A stretch of DNA of 64,000 nt from Himantopus leucocephalus (lineage: Eukaryota > Chordata > Aves > Charadriiformes > Recurvirostridae), in contig RSEF01000031.1 in NCBI GenBank assembly GCA_003993805.1, forward strand, positions 18,869,398 to 18,933,397, given 5' to 3'. A program made the position numbers and the translations under genes. Numbering within the stretch: position 1 is the stretch's first letter; each line of letters begins with the position of its first letter. Below are positions 62,091 through 64,000 of the stretch, one piece after another. The notes beneath the pieces were generated by a model. The model had not been told where the DNA came from. It did no database searches and saw nothing but the letters and a program-made list of their open reading frames with translations.

Positions 62091-64000
62091 CTGTAAAAGA
62101 GAAAGAAGTTCCTGTTTGTATACTTTCTCCTCAGTTTCTGGCACTTATCTAGTTTTATTGCAATAAAGTATTTAGAAACATTTTCTCTGGTGATGCTACC
62201 AAACTTACTTGAAACGTGCCATCATTGAAAAGCATCATTAATGCTTTATCAGATTTAAGCCACTGTAAGAGGTAAAGCCTGGGCCTGCGTACATCTGTGA
62301 GGCTGGGCAAATCTCCTCCCTAGGAAAGGGAACAGACACTACATTAAACACTCTGTTCACATTTAGTGCATTTTTACAGCTCAAGATCCAGAAGGTGCTG
62401 AACTTACATCCATGAGGTTCTCTTCCATGTAGTGAGAAAAATACTTCAGTACAGTCACTTGGCTAATGAACTGTTCAGGAGCCTCTGTGGCTGCGAAGAC
62501 AGAGCACTGGCCTAGCTCAGCATAGTAGTGGACCGTCCTGCAAGAGAAGAAAGAAAGTAAGGAGGTTAGAGATGAGATAAAAGCATTTCATGTTTAAACC
62601 ACCTTAGTGAGTTCTTGGTTTTGTAATCATTCTTACTTTTTGTCTGGCAGAAGGCTCATATGCGCCCCATTGTTGAAAAGGACACCAACAGTGTGATCTG
62701 ACAGCTGGTACCCAAAGCCGTACTTGTTAGAGTAGTCCACCCATTTTGTAACCCACTGGAAGGATGTGGTCAGCTGTTCTTTGGGAATGCTGTCTGCTTC
62801 TGGCATGTTCTCCAGACATCCTCGCAATACCCTTGCAACTGTATCAGCAACACTTCCCATAGTACTGTCTTCAAGGCCTGAAAGAGAAGGATTGTTAGAC
62901 TGACAAGAGCACAGAGATAAGGCTTTAACTCTAAATCTTTCAGTTATCTAGATTGTAATTTTAAGAAGTTTAGCCTTTATGACTTTGCAGTTTTAATTCT
63001 TCCAAAGTATTAGCTGTAATATTTAGAGAATCAAAAATAGGGGTGGGAAGGAGAGCAACTGTTTGTTTCAAGCTTCTGAGAAATGAAGAAACTAAAGGTG
63101 GGATTTAGAATTAGAGATTACATTTTGCTGCACTTACATTCACTGCTACTGCTGCAGCTTCCCAAAGTTCCCCTGACTATCATCCGAATAGAGTCGCCGA
63201 TCTGCTTAGTTTCTGGTAACGCCCCCGGCTTTGCTACTGTTGTGATAAGAGGCTGGATTTCCTAGAAGAGATGTCAGACATGTAAACATCAATCATAACA
63301 CAAGCCAAGGCTTATACACAAGTTTTGCATGGCTCTCCCTGTCTCTCAACATAAGATAAATTCTAGGGAAACTAGTATTAATGTTTCCAACAAGTACAAA
63401 GAGCTGCTGTTAGACTGAGCTTAAAGCAGCACACCAGGTCTTTCCATTCTTTAGATCTTCAATTTGCATCTTAGACACTATTAATCAGTTCTCTGCTTTC
63501 CTGCCCTAGCAAGAGAACAGCTGCATGCAGGTCTGAACACAAAATAGTAAGAGTTAGATCTCAGCAATTTATTCTTTAAAAAGTCCTAGTTAATCATGAA
63601 CTGAAGCCCTGTATGTGGAATATTGGGAAAGAGCACCTGACAGACAAGTTACCACACAGATGACAATGGACTCTAGGCAAATACTATAATTACTCAAAAG
63701 CCAAAATTGATAGTCTCCCTACAAAGGCTGCCATACTTCGGTGAAGCTTGGCTAAGCCCTCTTAAAGCAACTCCTGCTAATCATTTAAGCTTGATTATGC
63801 TGTGTACAGCCCCAGCTCTGATATCCAAGTCAAATATAATTTAATTACAGCTACTCCACCCAACTGTTATTGGATTTGAATTGAACTGCACTTGCATTTA
63901 CCTCATCTGTTCTGTGTTTGTGGGGCTGCTGGGTTATCGATGTCTTCTTCAAATCATGCCTGAGCTTGTAGATTTCTTCGTCTTCTTTAGCTAGCCTGTC
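61899..64000 (-). CDS. PLK2: Polo-like kinase 2, C-terminal part (six exons, 5' end outside window)
   Basis: Six spliced exons on the minus strand (63902-64000, 63138-63261, 62637-62877, 62408-62537, 62209-62319, 61899-62090) encode 298 residues ending in the vertebrate PLK2 C-terminus NMLLQRCN and a TGA stop. They cover the linker between kinase and polo-box domains, then polo box 1 and polo box 2. PLK2 is a Ser/Thr kinase of the polo family, an immediate-early, stress- and activity-induced gene acting in centriole duplication and synaptic homeostasis. Its polo boxes bind phosphorylated partners. The phosphopeptide-binding residues of the family are present: the first Trp of [10 protein letters not shown] in polo box 1 (codon 62753-62755) and the His and Lys of DHTK in polo box 2 (62070-62072 and 62064-62066). 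All introns are GT-AG (118, 88, 99, 260 and 640 bp). Assignment to PLK2 rather than PLK1 or PLK3 rests on recalled paralogue differences such as [17 protein letters not shown] and the C-terminal tail. Kinase domain and start codon lie beyond position 64000. Confidence 0.96.
62209..62319 (-). CDS. PLK2: PLK2 exon, start of polo box 2
   Basis: 111 bp, 37 complete codons (phase 0 at both ends), from [20 protein letters not shown] to FNDGTFQ. Acceptor CCCTAG, donor GTAAGT. It encodes the first strands of polo box 2. Confidence 0.95.
62408..62537 (-). CDS. PLK2: PLK2 exon, rest of polo box 1 and linker to polo box 2
   Basis: 130 bp: one base completing Lys, then 43 codons from [14 protein letters not shown] to YMEENLMD. 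Acceptor TTGCAG, donor GTAAGT. It completes the beta-sheet of polo box 1 and enters the inter-polo-box segment. Confidence 0.95.
62637..62877 (-). CDS. PLK2: PLK2 exon, start of polo box 1
   Basis: 241 bp: two bases completing Cys, 79 codons, and two bases of a split Lys codon. It begins [17 protein letters not shown] and ends AHMSLLPDK. It contains [20 protein letters not shown], the beginning of polo box 1, whose first Trp (codon 62753-62755) corresponds to the phosphopeptide-binding Trp of PLK1. Acceptor TTTCAG, donor GTAAGA. An in-frame ATG inside this exon is internal, not a start codon. Confidence 0.95.
63138..63261 (-). CDS. PLK2: PLK2 exon, Ser-rich linker
   Basis: 124 bp, 41 codons plus one base. 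It starts [13 protein letters not shown] and ends [11 protein letters not shown] with a split Cys codon (T/GC). The upstream acceptor is TTCTAG and the donor GTAAGT. The stretch [17 protein letters not shown] is typical of the PLK2 region just before polo box 1. The first half ([15 protein letters not shown]) is the most variable part against the mammalian protein as I recall it. Confidence 0.92.
63902..64000 (-). CDS. PLK2: PLK2 exon, linker after kinase domain (partial at window edge)
   Basis: Open in frame from the window edge for 33 codons, beginning [20 protein letters not shown] and ending HRTDE at a GTAAAT donor. This is the charged linker between kinase and polo-box domains. The exon continues beyond 64000. 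The intron that follows (63262-63901) is the longest in this part of the gene. Confidence 0.93.

Noticed and set aside
1..64000. CRISPR arrays, bacterial operons, rRNA genes
   Set aside because: None seen. Direct repeats are microsatellites or interspersed elements of a vertebrate nuclear genome.

Overview
This is a piece of a vertebrate nuclear genome, almost certainly a bird. It is AT-rich and intron-bearing, it carries no bacterial-type operons, and its recognisable repeats are CR1 LINEs (with the typical 3' tails) plus a fragment of a bird-type endogenous retrovirus LTR. No mammalian Alu or L1 sequence is visible. The species cannot be decided from the sequence.

The only secure protein-coding gene is at the right edge: the last six coding exons of PLK2 (polo-like kinase 2) on the minus strand, 61899-64000. 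They encode 298 residues, covering the linker after the kinase domain and both polo boxes up to the natural stop. All five introns are GT-AG and every exon phase joins cleanly. The kinase domain and 5' end lie beyond the window. The 3'UTR (about 61310-61898) holds AU-rich elements and one well-placed AATAAA.

Everything left of about 61300 looks like intergenic DNA downstream of PLK2 with no supportable host gene. It holds CR1 copies in both orientations: 11107-12600 (minus, long, interrupted by a 10-N gap), 17290-17570 (minus, very old), 19785-19925 and 19985-22119 (plus, with an internal tandem duplication), 26152-26462 (minus), 32850-33048 (plus), 36280-36591 (plus, running into a 1000-N gap) and 47650-48025 (plus, running into a 10-N gap). 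All CR1 reading frames are broken. A partial LTR lies at about 27555-28000 (minus), and a tRNA-SINE-like remnant at about 10216-10275.

A GC-rich block at about 55460-56100, with a 27-bp minisatellite, stands out sharply from the AT-rich surroundings and is the least explained structure here. Simple repeats, an alternating purine-pyrimidine tract and several C/A-rich low-complexity tracts make up the rest. I found no rRNA or tRNA gene, CRISPR array or operon, and nothing that I can defend as a new multi-gene system.
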